A stretch of DNA of 64,000 bases from Mixta intestinalis (GCF_009914055.1 NZ_CP028271.1:4340001-4404000), one strand, 5' to 3'; shown: positions 50,488-59,667, counted from the first letter of the stretch. Notes: generated from the sequence alone by a model not told the origin. A program made the numbers and translations.

Positions 50488-50982
50488 TGCTCAGTCCTGA
50501 TTGCTTATCGGGGCGAAAACCTCCGCCCGTTTTATCGAAAAGTTTCTTTTTTTCTTCCCCAATAAGGTTAGCTATTCCTTACGATTACCACACGCCGGAG
50601 AAAGCTGAATTCACCTAAAAAGCCACTTTTTGCTACCGCCACCGGGGTAAAAAATAGTGACGTTTCATAAAGTAGCATAATGACAGCATCCGCCAGGCAC
50701 ACAGGTAAAAGTCTCTACAGGGATGTTGCAAAAATTTTCCGTTACCGCTGATTCTGCCATATTAAGCCGATTTTACAGGGAATAAGCAGGTTATAAGCGC
50801 GGTAAAAAGGCAGTTTATGCCGCAAGCGTAGTTAAAGATTTTTTTGAACAGGTTGCAGCAGAGGTACAGAAACCGGGAGGGATTAACGACGCACGGCAGA
50901 AAAGCGGTCGGAAGAAGAGTGGTCGATATCCAAGGCCGCGTCTGTATCAGGCTCGGCCTTGCGCATTTAGCAGGACAGGCAT
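50488..50982. other. Intergenic region between treC and ridA, no gene recognised
   Basis: About 495 nt. The half next to treC is its upstream region and contains a GGGCG...CGCCC inverted repeat on the minus strand near 50500-50525. The rest shows no coding similarity; the small plus-strand frame at 50844-51086 runs into antisense ridA and lacks a good RBS. In E. coli treB, treR and mgtA fill this place. Confidence 0.5.
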
Positions 50983-51369
50983 TTAGCGACGTACGGCAAT
51001 CGCTTCAATTTCAATTTTTACATCTTTCGGCAGGCGAGCCACTTCTACGCAGGAACGAGCCGGGAAGGGCGCGCTATGCTCGCTGAAGAATGCTTCGTAG
51101 GTGGCGTTAACGGTGGCAAAGTCGTTGAGATCTTTTACGAACACCGTTGTTTTTACGATGTCGCTAACTTTCAGACCGGCCGCTTCGACGATCGCCTGAA
51201 CGTTTTCCAGCGACTGGCGTGCCTGAGCGGCAACATCGTCAGCAACTGCGCCGGTTTTCGGGTTGACCGGGATCTGACCAGAGGTAATGATCATGCTGCC
51301 AAGGTCCACACCCTGAACGTACGGGCCGATCGCGGCTGGGGCATTTTCCGTGCTGATTTCGCGTGACAT
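50983..51369 (-). CDS. ridA: 2-iminobutanoate/2-iminopropanoate deaminase RidA
   Basis: Hydrolyses reactive imine/enamine intermediates formed by PLP enzymes. 128 aa, same as E. coli, with GPYVQGVDLGSMIITSGQ in the N-terminal half and active-site Arg in PARSCVEVARLPKD. Lies just downstream of pyrI, the conserved pyrBI-ridA order. Confidence 0.97.
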   Translation of the reverse strand: MSREISTENAPAAIGPYVQGVDLGSMIITSGQIPVNPKTGAVADDVAAQARQSLENVQAIVEAAGLKVSDIVKTTVFVKDLNDFATVNATYEAFFSEHSAPFPARSCVEVARLPKDVKIEIEAIAVRR

Positions 51370-51449
51370 ATTTTCTCCTGATTAATGACCTGTTGCGGAC
51401 GGGCGGCCTGCCCGCCGCTTCGCCTCCATTATAGGGAGACGAAAAGTGA

Positions 51450-51914
51450 TTACCAGTTTGCCAACACGACCTGGTGCGCAAATTCTTTCTCGCAATATTT
51501 GCATTTAAGCCTCACTGACTCGTCGCGTTTCCTTACCTTAAAGCTGGAAAAGACCGGTTCGCTGCGGCTGATGCAGTTACTGTTGGGGCAGATCAGCACG
51601 CGTTCGATGCGATCCGGCAGCGTCGGCACGATCTTGGCAACCACCTGATAATCGTCGATGCGGTTAACGGTGGCGTGTGGCGCATAAACCGCCAGCTGAT
51701 TGATCTGATCTTCAGTTAAGAAGGTATTTTCAATCTTAATCAAATCCTTGCGCCCCAGCTCGCCGGATGGCAGGTTAAGGCCGATAGTGATGCGCTGATC
51801 GGTTTCCGTCAGGCGGAACAGCGTCAAAAGCTTAAAGCCTACCTGCGCCGGAATATGGTCGATTACCGTACCGCGTTTGATCGCTTCTACCTGTAATTTA
51901 CTTTGCATCATCAT
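51450..51914 (-). CDS. pyrI: Aspartate carbamoyltransferase regulatory chain PyrI
   Basis: Zinc-binding regulatory subunit giving CTP/ATP allostery to PyrB. 154 aa; nucleotide-binding domain (AIKRGTVIDHIPAQVGFKL) and the zinc site CPNSNC...CKYC. Three consecutive ATG codons follow GGAGAAG, so the exact start is ambiguous by one or two codons. It starts 10 nt after pyrB. Confidence 0.96.
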   Translation of the reverse strand: MMMQSKLQVEAIKRGTVIDHIPAQVGFKLLTLFRLTETDQRITIGLNLPSGELGRKDLIKIENTFLTEDQINQLAVYAPHATVNRIDDYQVVAKIVPTLPDRIERVLICPNSNCISRSEPVFSSFKVRKRDESVRLKCKYCEKEFAHQVVLANW

Positions 51915-51924
51915 CTTCTCCCTC

Positions 51925-52857
51925 TTACAGAACCGGATCGCTGTTCAGTACCAACGCCAGAAGCGCCTGGCGTGCATAAATGCCATTGCCCGCCTGCTGG
52001 AAATACCAGGCGTAGGGCGTTTTATCTACGTCAGTGGCGATTTCATCGACGCGCGGCAGCGGATGCAGCACCTTCATATTGTCGCGTGCGCCTTGCAGCG
52101 TGGCGGCACGCAACACGAACTGCGCTTTGACGTTGGCGTATTCAGACGGATCGAGACGCTCTTTCTGCACGCGCGTCATATATAAAATATCTACCTGCGG
52201 TATCACCTCTTCAATGCTGTCGTGACGGCTCCACGCAATGCCCTGTTCGTCCAGCATATCGGTAAGATAGGCGGGCATTGCCAGTGCTTCAGGTGCGATA
52301 AAGAAGAAGCGGTTGCCTTCAAACTTCGCCAGCGCCTGGGTCAGCGAGTGCACGGTACGGCCATATTTCAAATCGCCTACCATTGCCACGTTCAGATTGC
52401 TCAGGCGGCCCTGCGTTTCCTGGATGGTAAACAGATCGAGCAGCGTCTGGGTTGGATGCTGGTTCGCGCCGTCGCCCGCATTCAGTACCGGAATATTTCC
52501 GGAAAACTCGGTAGCGAGACGGGCCGCGCCTTCCTGCGGATGGCGCATGACAATCGCGTCAACGTAGGTGCTGACCACTGAGATGGTATCGGCCAGCGTT
52601 TCGCCTTTTTTGCCCAGCGAGGTATTGCTGCTGTCGGAAAAGCCCACTACCGACGCGCCCAGGCGATGAATCGCCGTTTCAAAGGAGAGGCGAGTACGCG
52701 TTGAGGCTTCGAAGAAGCAGCTGGCAACCACCTTATGCTTCAGCAGCTCCGGCTGCGGATTGGCCTTCAGGCTGGCCGCCGTATGCAGCACCAGCTCCAG
52801 CTCCTCGCGGCTGAGATCGTTAATCGAAATAATATGCTTATGATACAGCGGGTTCAT
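51925..52857 (-). CDS. pyrB: Aspartate carbamoyltransferase catalytic chain PyrB
   Basis: First committed step of pyrimidine synthesis: carbamoyl phosphate plus aspartate to carbamoyl aspartate. Start at 52857 (MNPLYHKHIISINDLS) gives 310 aa. Carbamoyl-phosphate motif FFEASTRTRLSFE, loop SSNTSLGKKGETLADT, HPTQTLLDL and HPLPRVDEI are all present. Preceded by pyrL and its attenuator. Confidence 0.97.
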   Translation of the reverse strand: MNPLYHKHIISINDLSREELELVLHTAASLKANPQPELLKHKVVASCFFEASTRTRLSFETAIHRLGASVVGFSDSSNTSLGKKGETLADTISVVSTYVDAIVMRHPQEGAARLATEFSGNIPVLNAGDGANQHPTQTLLDLFTIQETQGRLSNLNVAMVGDLKYGRTVHSLTQALAKFEGNRFFFIAPEALAMPAYLTDMLDEQGIAWSRHDSIEEVIPQVDILYMTRVQKERLDPSEYANVKAQFVLRAATLQGARDNMKVLHPLPRVDEIATDVDKTPYAWYFQQAGNGIYARQALLALVLNSDPVL

Positions 52858-52870
52858 GCGTCGCTCTCCT

Positions 52871-53011
52871 TTAGGCATGCCGGATTAAGGACGAAAAAAA
52901 AGCCCCTACAATGAGGGGCTTTCTTACGATCGGTAACTGACGGAAGGAAATAAGCGCTACGCCTGCATTCAGGCATAAAAGAGCGCGACATATTTTACTG
53001 CTCAGCTGCAT
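52871..53011 (-). CDS. pyrL: pyrBI operon leader peptide PyrL
   Basis: 46-codon leader starting MQLSSKICRALL and ending LIRHA, preceded by GGGAGG. Its last third is encoded across the attenuator hairpin. As in E. coli, tight coupling of translation to UTP-limited transcription through this leader would prevent terminator formation and raise pyrBI expression. Sequence is poorly conserved with E. coli apart from GAFF near the terminator, as expected for a leader selected for position rather than product. Confidence 0.85.
   Translation of the reverse strand: MQLSSKICRALLCLNAGVALISFRQLPIVRKPLIVGAFFSSLIRHA
52893..52921 (-). terminator. pyrBI attenuator
   Basis: On the minus strand AGCCCCT-CATTGT-AGGGGCT followed by a run of T (A at 52894-52901 on plus). 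It lies inside the end of pyrL, 36 nt upstream of pyrB. Confidence 0.92.
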
Positions 53012-53036
53012 AGATCCTCCCGGCAAATTGTCGGGC

Positions 53037-53064
53037 ATTATACGCATTCAGTTCACGGCTTCAA
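53037..53064 (-). promoter_or_regulatory. pyrLBI promoter
   Basis: On the minus strand, -35 TTGAAG (53064-53059), a 16-nt spacer and a perfect -10 TATAAT (53042-53037), about 25 nt upstream of the pyrL start. Confidence 0.72.
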
Positions 53065-53103
53065 GCAAAAAAAACGCGCCATATAATCGTTTGCGTATCC
53101 TTA

Positions 53104-54114
53104 TCAGGCCGGTTTTACCAGCGTAGCAATCATTACCGCCTTAATGGTATGCAGGCGGTTTTCTGCCTGATCGAACACAATGCTGTGCTCGGATTCGAAG
53201 ACTTCATCGGTTACTTCCATCCCGCCGTGCAGATCGTACTGCTCGGCCATCTGCTTGCCCAGCGTGGTTTGATCGTCATGCAGCGCAGGCAGGCAGTGCA
53301 GGAACTTCACCTGCGGATTGCCGGTAAGTTGTAGCATCGCCATATTGACCTGATAGTCACGCAGCAGCGTGATGCGTTCTTGCCAGCGCGCTTTCGCCTC
53401 GCCCATGGAAACCCAAACGTCGGTATAGATAAAATCGGCCTGGCGTACGCCTTCAGCAATATCTTCCGTGAGGGTAATGCGCCCGCCGTTCTGGCTGGCA
53501 ACCGCCTGGCACTCCGCTACCAGGCTCTCTTCCGGCCAGCAGCTTTTCGGCGCGACCAGCCGCAGATCGAGGCCGGTTAGCGCGGCAGCTTCCATCATGC
53601 TGTTGCCCATATTGTTGCGCGCGTCACCGACATAGGCCAGCTTCATCGCCCGCAGCGATTTCTGCGGCAGATGTTCCTGCATCGTCAGCAGATCGGCCAG
53701 CAGCTGCGTAGGATGAAACTCATCGGTCAGGCCATTCCATACCGGCACGCCAGCGTACTGTGCCAGCGTTTCCACCACCGCCTGACCGTGACCGCGATAT
53801 TGAATGCCGTCATACATACGTCCCAGCACGCGCGCGGTATCTTTAATCGACTCTTTATGGCCGATCTGGCTGCCGCTGGGGCCGAGATAAGTAACGTGTG
53901 CGCCCTGGTCATACGCGGCAACTTCGAAAGAGCATCGGGTACGTGTCGACTCTTTTTCGAAGATGAGCGCAATGTTTTTACCGCGTAACTGCTGTACTTC
54001 GTCACCCTTTTTTTTTGCGATTTTTAATTCAGCGGCGAGCGCCAGCAGTGCATTGATTTCTGCCGGGGTGAAATCGAGCAGCCTGAGGAAATGGCGTTGA
54101 TAAAACTGGCTCAT
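53104..54114 (-). CDS. argI: Ornithine carbamoyltransferase ArgI/ArgF
   Basis: Makes citrulline from ornithine and carbamoyl phosphate in arginine synthesis. 336 aa with KESTRTRCSFEVAA, HPTQLLADLLTM, DARNNMGNS and the C-terminal HCLPALHD (E. coli-type FLHCLP). Two ARG boxes lie just upstream. Position between pyrB and rraB corresponds to E. coli argI. Confidence 0.96.
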   Translation of the reverse strand: MSQFYQRHFLRLLDFTPAEINALLALAAELKIAKKKGDEVQQLRGKNIALIFEKESTRTRCSFEVAAYDQGAHVTYLGPSGSQIGHKESIKDTARVLGRMYDGIQYRGHGQAVVETLAQYAGVPVWNGLTDEFHPTQLLADLLTMQEHLPQKSLRAMKLAYVGDARNNMGNSMMEAAALTGLDLRLVAPKSCWPEESLVAECQAVASQNGGRITLTEDIAEGVRQADFIYTDVWVSMGEAKARWQERITLLRDYQVNMAMLQLTGNPQVKFLHCLPALHDDQTTLGKQMAEQYDLHGGMEVTDEVFESEHSIVFDQAENRLHTIKAVMIATLVKPA

Positions 54115-54137
54115 ACAGCACTCCTTGTCTTTTGATG

Positions 54138-54155
54138 AATGAATTTAAATTCAAT
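54138..54155. promoter_or_regulatory. ARG box 1 of argI
   Basis: AATGAATTTAAATTCAAT is a perfect match to the ArgR box wnTGAATwwwwATTCAnw, 24 nt upstream of the argI start codon. Confidence 0.9.
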
Positions 54156-54158
54156 TTA

Positions 54159-54176
54159 AACGTATGAATATTCATT
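54159..54176. promoter_or_regulatory. ARG box 2 of argI
   Basis: Second box separated from the first by 3 bp, the standard ArgR hexamer spacing. The right half ATTCA (54170-54174) is perfect; the left half is weak. Confidence 0.75.
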
Positions 54177-54275
54177 TTCAACCCCAGGCGCAATAAACTT
54201 TCGCTTTTGTGTAGTGGCGCGAACGGCAGTGTGGGAAAATAATCACAATGTTTGCCACACACTGAGGAACCCATC

Positions 54276-54698
54276 ATGGCATATGAAGAATTGCTGGAAG
54301 AGCAGCGCGAAGAAACCAGAGCGATTATTGAAGAGCTGCTGGAAGATGGAAGCGATCCCGATGCGCTCTATACCATTGAGCATCATCTCTCCTGCGACAG
54401 CTTCGACGCGCTGGAAAAAGCGGCGGTAGATGCCTTTAAGCTGGGTTATGAAGTGACCGAGCCCGAAGAGCTGGAGCTGGAGGATGGCACCACGGTAATG
54501 TGCGTGGATATCCTGAGCGAGCTGGCGCTCAATGTCGATCTGATTGACGCGCAGGTTGAGCAGCTGGTTAACCTGGCGGGCAAACATAACGTTGATTATG
54601 ATGGCTGGGGCACCTACTTCGAAGATCCGGACGGTGAGGATGAAGAAGATGAAGAGGGCGATTACCTGGACGACGATGACGATGGCGTTCGCCACTGA
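54276..54698 (+). CDS. rraB: Ribonuclease E inhibitor RraB
   Basis: Binds the RNase E C-terminal scaffold and inhibits cleavage of some mRNAs. Start at 54276 (MAYEELLEEQREETR), with GAGGAA upstream, gives 140 aa; an upstream in-frame ATG has no family similarity. LLEDGSDPDALYTIEHHL is conserved and the C-terminus is a strongly acidic tail ending DDDDDGVRH. Divergent from argI. Confidence 0.95.
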   Translation: MAYEELLEEQREETRAIIEELLEDGSDPDALYTIEHHLSCDSFDALEKAAVDAFKLGYEVTEPEELELEDGTTVMCVDILSELALNVDLIDAQVEQLVNLAGKHNVDYDGWGTYFEDPDGEDEEDEEGDYLDDDDDGVRH

Positions 54699-54768
54699 TC
54701 TTCCGTTGTTTTCCTGATTAATCCGGCGCGCTGTGGATGCGGCGCGCTCCATTAACCGTAGCTATGTC

Positions 54769-55542
54769 ATGAACTACACCGATCTGCTTGCTCCCGTTCA
54801 CCAGTTTCTGCACTGCCGCACGCCCCAACTCTGGATTGATGAGGCGCGTAAAGCGGAGCATCTTCCTTTGCTGCTCACCGATCATATGATCTGCGAATTA
54901 AAAGCGGCTCAAACGGCTACCTGGCTGATCCGTAAATATGTAGCGGATAAACCAAGCGGTGACGCCATGCTTGCCTGGCTCCAGCCCTACGAAGCCTTTA
55001 TTCATCGCGAAGATCGTGACAGCGGCTTTATCGAGGCGCATAAAAATCTGTCGAAACGCATTATCGCCCGCAACGATATCCCGTGGGGCGATGAGCTGCT
55101 GGATAAAATGGTGCTGTTGATCAAAGAGGAACTGCACCATTTTTATCAGGTGTGGGAGATTATGCAGGCGCGCAACATTCCCTATCGGAAAATCAGCGCC
55201 AGCCGCTACGCCAAAGGCTTGATGCGTGAAGTCACCACCCATGAGCCGCTGACGCTGGTGGATAAGCTGATTTGCGGCGCTTATATTGAGGCGCGCTCCT
55301 GTGAGCGCTTTGCCAGCCTGGCACCTTATCTGGATGAGGAGCTGGCAAGATTTTATCTGTCGTTGCTGCGCTCCGAGGCGCGTCACTATCAGGATTATCT
55401 GGCGCTGGCGGCGCGTATCGCTCCCTTTGACATCAGCGCACGCGTGCGTCTTATTGGCGAAACGGAAGCGCGCCTGATTCAGGAGCCGGATAACGAACTG
55501 CGTTTCCACAGCGGCGTCCCCGCCTGGCGGCTAACCCAGTAA
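54769..55542 (+). CDS. miaE: tRNA-(ms2io6A37) hydroxylase MiaE
   Basis: Diiron monooxygenase that hydroxylates the isopentenyl group of ms2i6A37 in tRNA. 257 aa; ferritin-like four-helix bundle with iron-ligand motifs EELHHF and SEARHYQDY and the conserved LLLTDHMICELKAA near the N-terminus. MNYTDLLAPVHQFLH sets the start at 54769; its RBS is weak. Present in Salmonella and many enterics, absent from E. coli K-12. Follows rraB by 70 nt. Confidence 0.9.
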   Translation: MNYTDLLAPVHQFLHCRTPQLWIDEARKAEHLPLLLTDHMICELKAAQTATWLIRKYVADKPSGDAMLAWLQPYEAFIHREDRDSGFIEAHKNLSKRIIARNDIPWGDELLDKMVLLIKEELHHFYQVWEIMQARNIPYRKISASRYAKGLMREVTTHEPLTLVDKLICGAYIEARSCERFASLAPYLDEELARFYLSLLRSEARHYQDYLALAARIAPFDISARVRLIGETEARLIQEPDNELRFHSGVPAWRLTQ

Positions 55543-55557
55543 AAAACGCGCAACTCT

Positions 55558-55595
55558 CTCGCCCGCGCCTGACACCATGTTCGACAGCGGGCGAG
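55558..55595. terminator. Hairpin between convergent miaE and yjgM
   Basis: CTCGCCCGC and GCGGGCGAG form a 9-bp perfect stem with a 20-nt loop in the convergent gap; no T-tract. Confidence 0.4.
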
Positions 55596-55603
55596 CAGGT
55601 CGC

Positions 55604-56107
55604 TTACAGCGTCTTTAACATGGTTACTTCACAATCAACGTGACCGGTGCAGCCCAGCGGGCCATCGATATGCTGAAAGCCCAGCTTCTCATACAGCCGG
55701 ATCGCCTGAGTCAGGCTGGCGGTGGTTTCCAGATAACAGCGCTTAAAGCCGCGCTCGCGGGCAAATTCAAACGCCTGCAACGCCAGTCGCCAGGCCAGCC
55801 CGCGTCCGCGCAGCTGCGGCATAAAATACATCTTTTGCAGCTCACAAATATCAGGTGCGCTGCACTGCAAAGGCGCGATGCCGCCGCCGCCAACGATTTT
55901 GCCATTCAGTTCAATCACCCAATAGGCGCTGTTCGCTTCGCTATACAGCTCAAACAGACGATCAAGATTAGGATCGGCAACGGTATAGCCTTTATCGGCG
56001 GTCAGGCCGAATTCTGCCGATACGTGACGAATAACCTGGGCAACAAAGGGGTTATCCGCCTCGCGGATGGGGCGAATGCGCAGCGAAGTGTCGGTGGCGA
56101 TAGTCAT
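55604..56107 (-). CDS. yjgM: GNAT-family N-acetyltransferase YjgM
   Basis: 167 aa (as E. coli) from MTIATDTSLRIRPI. GNAT motif A reads LQKMYFMPQLRGRGLAWRLA; ADKGYTVADPNLDRLFELY and ALGCTGHVDCEV-type PLGCTGHVDCEV are diagnostic of the YjgM branch. An O-acetylserine-related function has been proposed for E. coli; substrate not provable here. Confidence 0.9.
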   Translation of the reverse strand: MTIATDTSLRIRPIREADNPFVAQVIRHVSAEFGLTADKGYTVADPNLDRLFELYSEANSAYWVIELNGKIVGGGGIAPLQCSAPDICELQKMYFMPQLRGRGLAWRLALQAFEFARERGFKRCYLETTASLTQAIRLYEKLGFQHIDGPLGCTGHVDCEVTMLKTL

Positions 56108-56274
56108 ACGTCTGGCCTGAATAAAGAAACGAAAAGAGTGTAATAACACCGCTGACGGGGCGATGCAATCTCTGCGGCATTGAGAAAAATTCAGCCATTG
56201 CGTTCTCAGCGAAAAGCGTTGCCGTTAAGCGCAATCACAGAGTAATAGCCAACGGCTACCGCTTTACGGCAGGC

Positions 56275-56309
56275 AAAAAAATACCCCGCCAGCGGATGCT
56301 GACAGGGTA
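56275..56309 (-). terminator. valS terminator
   Basis: On the minus strand TACCCTGTCAGC-ATCC-GCTGGCGGGGTA (12 bp with two G-U pairs) is followed by seven T, 39 nt after the valS stop. Confidence 0.88.
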
Positions 56310-56347
56310 GGTTAGAAAGGCTGCCTGTTGACGGCAGAAAGCGCGTA

Positions 56348-59203
56348 TTACAGCGCGGCGATCACGCCCTGCTGCTCAATCAGTTTGGCTTTGCCCTGTT
56401 CCAGCTCGGTCATGCGATCGCGCTCTTTGGCGACGACAGCTTCAGGTGCGCGGGCGACGAAAGATTCATTGCCCAGACGGGACTGAATTTTTTCCATCTC
56501 GGCTTCAACTTTCGCCAGCTCTTTCGCCAGACGTTCCAGCTCCGCCTCTTTATCCACCAGACCGGCCATTGGAATCAGCAGCTCAGCACCGTCCACCAGT
56601 TTGGTCACGGAGAGCGGGCCTTTATCGCCCTGCGGCAGCAGCGTGATCTCGCTCAGACGCGCCATTGCCTGCAGGAAGCTGCGGTTTTCATTTACGCGAC
56701 GCTGTGCGTCGGTGCTGGCACCGCGCAGCAGCAGTTCCAGCGGCTTGCCCGGAGAGATATTCATTTCTGCACGAATATTACGCACCGCAACGATCGCCTG
56801 TTTCAGCCACTCGGTATCCGCCAGCGCTGCCTCATCCGCTTTCGCCGCATCGTAAGCCGGGAAAGGTTGCAGCATAATGGTATCGGCGCTGATATTTTTC
56901 AGCACTTTCACGCGCTGCCAGATGGTTTCGGTGATAAACGGAATGATCGGGTGCGCCAGACGCAGCAGCGCCTCCAGCACCGTGACCAGCGTATGACGCG
57001 TGCCGCGCAGTTCCGCTTCAGAACCGTTATGCATCACCGGCTTGGTCAGTTCCAGATACCAGTCGCAGAACTGGTTCCAGGTAAACTCATACAGGATATT
57101 AGCGGCGATATCAAAGCGATAGCTGTCCAGCGCCTCGCGATAGGCTTTCACCGTATTGTTGAATTCTGCCAGAATCCAGCGATCCGCCAGCGACAGCGTC
57201 ATATCGCCGCCGTTCTGCCCGCAATCCTGATCTTCCGTGTTCATCAGCACGAAGCGGCTGGCGTTCCACAGCTTGTTACAGAAGTTGCGGTAGCCTTCCA
57301 GGCGTTTCATATCCCAGTTGATATCACGTCCGGTTGAAGCCAGCGCTGCCAGGGTAAAGCGCAGCGCATCGGTGCCCGCCGGTTCGATGCCGTTCGGGAA
57401 TTGCTTCTCGGTGCGCTTGCGGATTTTTTCCGCCAGCTGCGGCTGCATCATATTGCCGGTGCGTTTTTCCAGCAGCGCGTCGAGAGCGATACCGTCCACC
57501 ATATCCAGCGGATCGATAACATTGCCCTTCGATTTCGACATCTTCTGGCCTTCCTCATCGCGGATCAAACCGGTCATATAGACGGTTTTAAACGGCACCT
57601 GCGGCTTGCCGTTTTCATCCTTGATGAAGTGCATGGTCAGCATGATCATGCGCGCGATCCAGAAGAAGATGATATCGAAGCCGCTCACCAGCACGCTGGT
57701 GGGATGGAAGGTACGCAGCGCGTCGGTATTCTCCGGCCAGCCGAGAGTAGAGAAGGTCCAGAGGCCGGAAGAGAACCAGGTATCCAGCACGTCATCGTCC
57801 TGACGCAGCGTTACGCTGGCGTCGAGCTGGTTTTCCGCACGCACTTCTTCTTCGCTGCGGCCTACGTAGACGTTGCCTTCAGCGTCATACCACGCCGGAA
57901 TGCGGTGGCCCCACCAGAGTTGACGGGAGATACACCAGTCCTGAATATCGCGCATCCAGGAGAAGTACATATTTTCGTACTGTTTCGGCACAAACTGAAT
58001 GTCGCCGTTTTCTACCGCTTCCACCGCCACTTTTGCCAGCGGGGCGGTACGCACGTACCACTGATCGGTCAGCATCGGTTCGATAACTACGCCGCCGCGA
58101 TCGCCATAGGGCACGGTAAGGTCGTGCGGTTTAATTTCTTCCAGCAGGCCCAGCTCATCAACGGCGGCAACTATCGCCTTACGCGCGGCGAAGCGTTCCA
58201 TATTGCGGAAGGCTTCCGGCAGCGTTGCGGCATAAACGTCAGTTTCTTCACCGTTGGTATCGTATACCTGCGCGCTTTCACGGATATCGCCGTCAAAGGT
58301 CAGGATATTGATCATCGGCAGCTTGTGGCGGCGGCCCACTTCGTAGTCGTTGAAATCATGCGCCGGGGTGATCTTCACACAGCCGGTGCCTTTTTCCATA
58401 TCGGCGTGCTCGTCGCCCACGATCGGAATACGACGGTTAACCAGCGGCAGCATAACAAACTTGCCGATAAGGCTCTGGTAGCGCGGATCTTCTGGGTTGA
58501 CCGCCACGCCGGTATCGCCCAGCAGAGTTTCCGGACGAGTGGTAGCAACCACCAGATAATCTTTGCCGTCAGCGGTTTTCGCACCATCCGCCAGCGGATA
58601 GCGGATATGCCACATCGATCCTTTGATCTCGCGATTTTCCACTTCCAGATCGGAAATGGCAGTGCGCAGTTTCGGGTCCCAGTTTACCAGGCGTTTGCCA
58701 CGGTAGATCAGGTTCTCTTTATAGAGGCGAACAAACACCTCTTTCACCGCGTTGGAGAGGCCTTCGTCCATGGTGAAGCGCTCGCGCTCCCAGTCCACGG
58801 AGTTGCCGAGGCGGCGCATCTGACGGGTAATGGTACCGCCGGATTCGGCTTTCCACTGCCACACTTTTTCAATAAAAGCATCGCGCCCGTAATCCTGGCG
58901 AGTTTTGCCCTCTTCAGCGGCGATTTTACGTTCCACCACCATCTGGGTGGCGATACCGGCATGGTCGGTGCCCACCTGCCACAGCGTGTTTTTACCCTGC
59001 ATACGCTGGTAGCGCACCATGGTATCCATAATGGTTTGCTGGAAGGCATGACCCATATGCAAGCTACCGGTGACGTTCGGCGGCGGGATCATGATGCAGA
59101 AGCTTTCCTGGCTGGTATCGCCATTCGGTTTGAAGTAGCCCTGCTTTTCCCAATGCTCGTAAAGCGGCTGTTCGATCTCTTGCGGATTATATGTCTTTTC
59201 CAT
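56348..59203 (-). CDS. valS: Valyl-tRNA synthetase
   Basis: Class Ia synthetase charging tRNA-Val and editing mischarged threonine. 951 aa: HIGH-type motif PPNVTGSLHMGHA (about 42-54), CP1 editing domain, KMSKS motif GQKMSKSKGN (about 553-562), anticodon-binding domain and a C-terminal coiled-coil tRNA-binding arm (AELERLAKELAKVEAEMEKI, about 885-905). Begins 5 nt after holC; conserved pepA-holC-valS operon. Confidence 0.97.
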   Translation of the reverse strand: MEKTYNPQEIEQPLYEHWEKQGYFKPNGDTSQESFCIMIPPPNVTGSLHMGHAFQQTIMDTMVRYQRMQGKNTLWQVGTDHAGIATQMVVERKIAAEEGKTRQDYGRDAFIEKVWQWKAESGGTITRQMRRLGNSVDWERERFTMDEGLSNAVKEVFVRLYKENLIYRGKRLVNWDPKLRTAISDLEVENREIKGSMWHIRYPLADGAKTADGKDYLVVATTRPETLLGDTGVAVNPEDPRYQSLIGKFVMLPLVNRRIPIVGDEHADMEKGTGCVKITPAHDFNDYEVGRRHKLPMINILTFDGDIRESAQVYDTNGEETDVYAATLPEAFRNMERFAARKAIVAAVDELGLLEEIKPHDLTVPYGDRGGVVIEPMLTDQWYVRTAPLAKVAVEAVENGDIQFVPKQYENMYFSWMRDIQDWCISRQLWWGHRIPAWYDAEGNVYVGRSEEEVRAENQLDASVTLRQDDDVLDTWFSSGLWTFSTLGWPENTDALRTFHPTSVLVSGFDIIFFWIARMIMLTMHFIKDENGKPQVPFKTVYMTGLIRDEEGQKMSKSKGNVIDPLDMVDGIALDALLEKRTGNMMQPQLAEKIRKRTEKQFPNGIEPAGTDALRFTLAALASTGRDINWDMKRLEGYRNFCNKLWNASRFVLMNTEDQDCGQNGGDMTLSLADRWILAEFNNTVKAYREALDSYRFDIAANILYEFTWNQFCDWYLELTKPVMHNGSEAELRGTRHTLVTVLEALLRLAHPIIPFITETIWQRVKVLKNISADTIMLQPFPAYDAAKADEAALADTEWLKQAIVAVRNIRAEMNISPGKPLELLLRGASTDAQRRVNENRSFLQAMARLSEITLLPQGDKGPLSVTKLVDGAELLIPMAGLVDKEAELERLAKELAKVEAEMEKIQSRLGNESFVARAPEAVVAKERDRMTELEQGKAKLIEQQGVIAAL

Positions 59204-59208
59204 TTCTG

Positions 59209-59667
59209 CTATGTCGTTTGCGGCTGTGGCGGGGTTGCCGTATTCAAGTGGAAGCCGACGCTGCGATAGGCTTTGTAGCGTTCACGCGCCTGCTGTTTCA
59301 ATGATTCTTCATAAGGGACAAAGTCTATCACTTCATGGAAAGCGGTGGCAAAATCTGCAAACTGCGGCAGCAGGCTGATCAGCAGATCGCGCGGCGCGTT
59401 GCCGCGACGCTGCGGCCAGGCCAGCTCTACCGGCGCGCCATATTTGGGGCCCTCACCGGCGAGATTATGCGGCACAAAGGCTTTCGCCGGACGCTGCCAC
59501 AGGGCTTCGTCCAGCCGCACGGCCTGCTGTTCATCTTCACAGGCTATCAGCACGCGCTTACCTTCGCGCCAGCGCAGCTCTGCTAAATCGCAGACCAGCG
59601 CCTCGACCGCGCTCAGGCCGTCCGTCTGTGCGTCGGTTTCCAGAAGATAGAAAGTGGCCTTTTTCAT
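59209..59667 (-). CDS. holC: DNA polymerase III chi subunit HolC
   Basis: Clamp-loader accessory protein linking the replicase to SSB, with psi (HolD). 152 aa: MKKATFYLLETD start, EDEQQAVRLDEALW and FVPHNLAGEGP are typical chi features. Lies between pepA and valS; only 5 nt before valS. Confidence 0.96.
   Translation of the reverse strand: MKKATFYLLETDAQTDGLSAVEALVCDLAELRWREGKRVLIACEDEQQAVRLDEALWQRPAKAFVPHNLAGEGPKYGAPVELAWPQRRGNAPRDLLISLLPQFADFATAFHEVIDFVPYEESLKQQARERYKAYRSVGFHLNTATPPQPQTT

Noticed and set aside
50844..51086. 80-codon plus-strand frame between treC and ridA
   Set aside because: No RBS or similarity, and its 3' part overlaps ridA antisense.
57401..59269. 622-codon plus-strand open frame antisense to valS
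   Set aside because: It mirrors the codon structure of valS, has no recognisable domain and no RBS; valS on the other strand is unambiguous.
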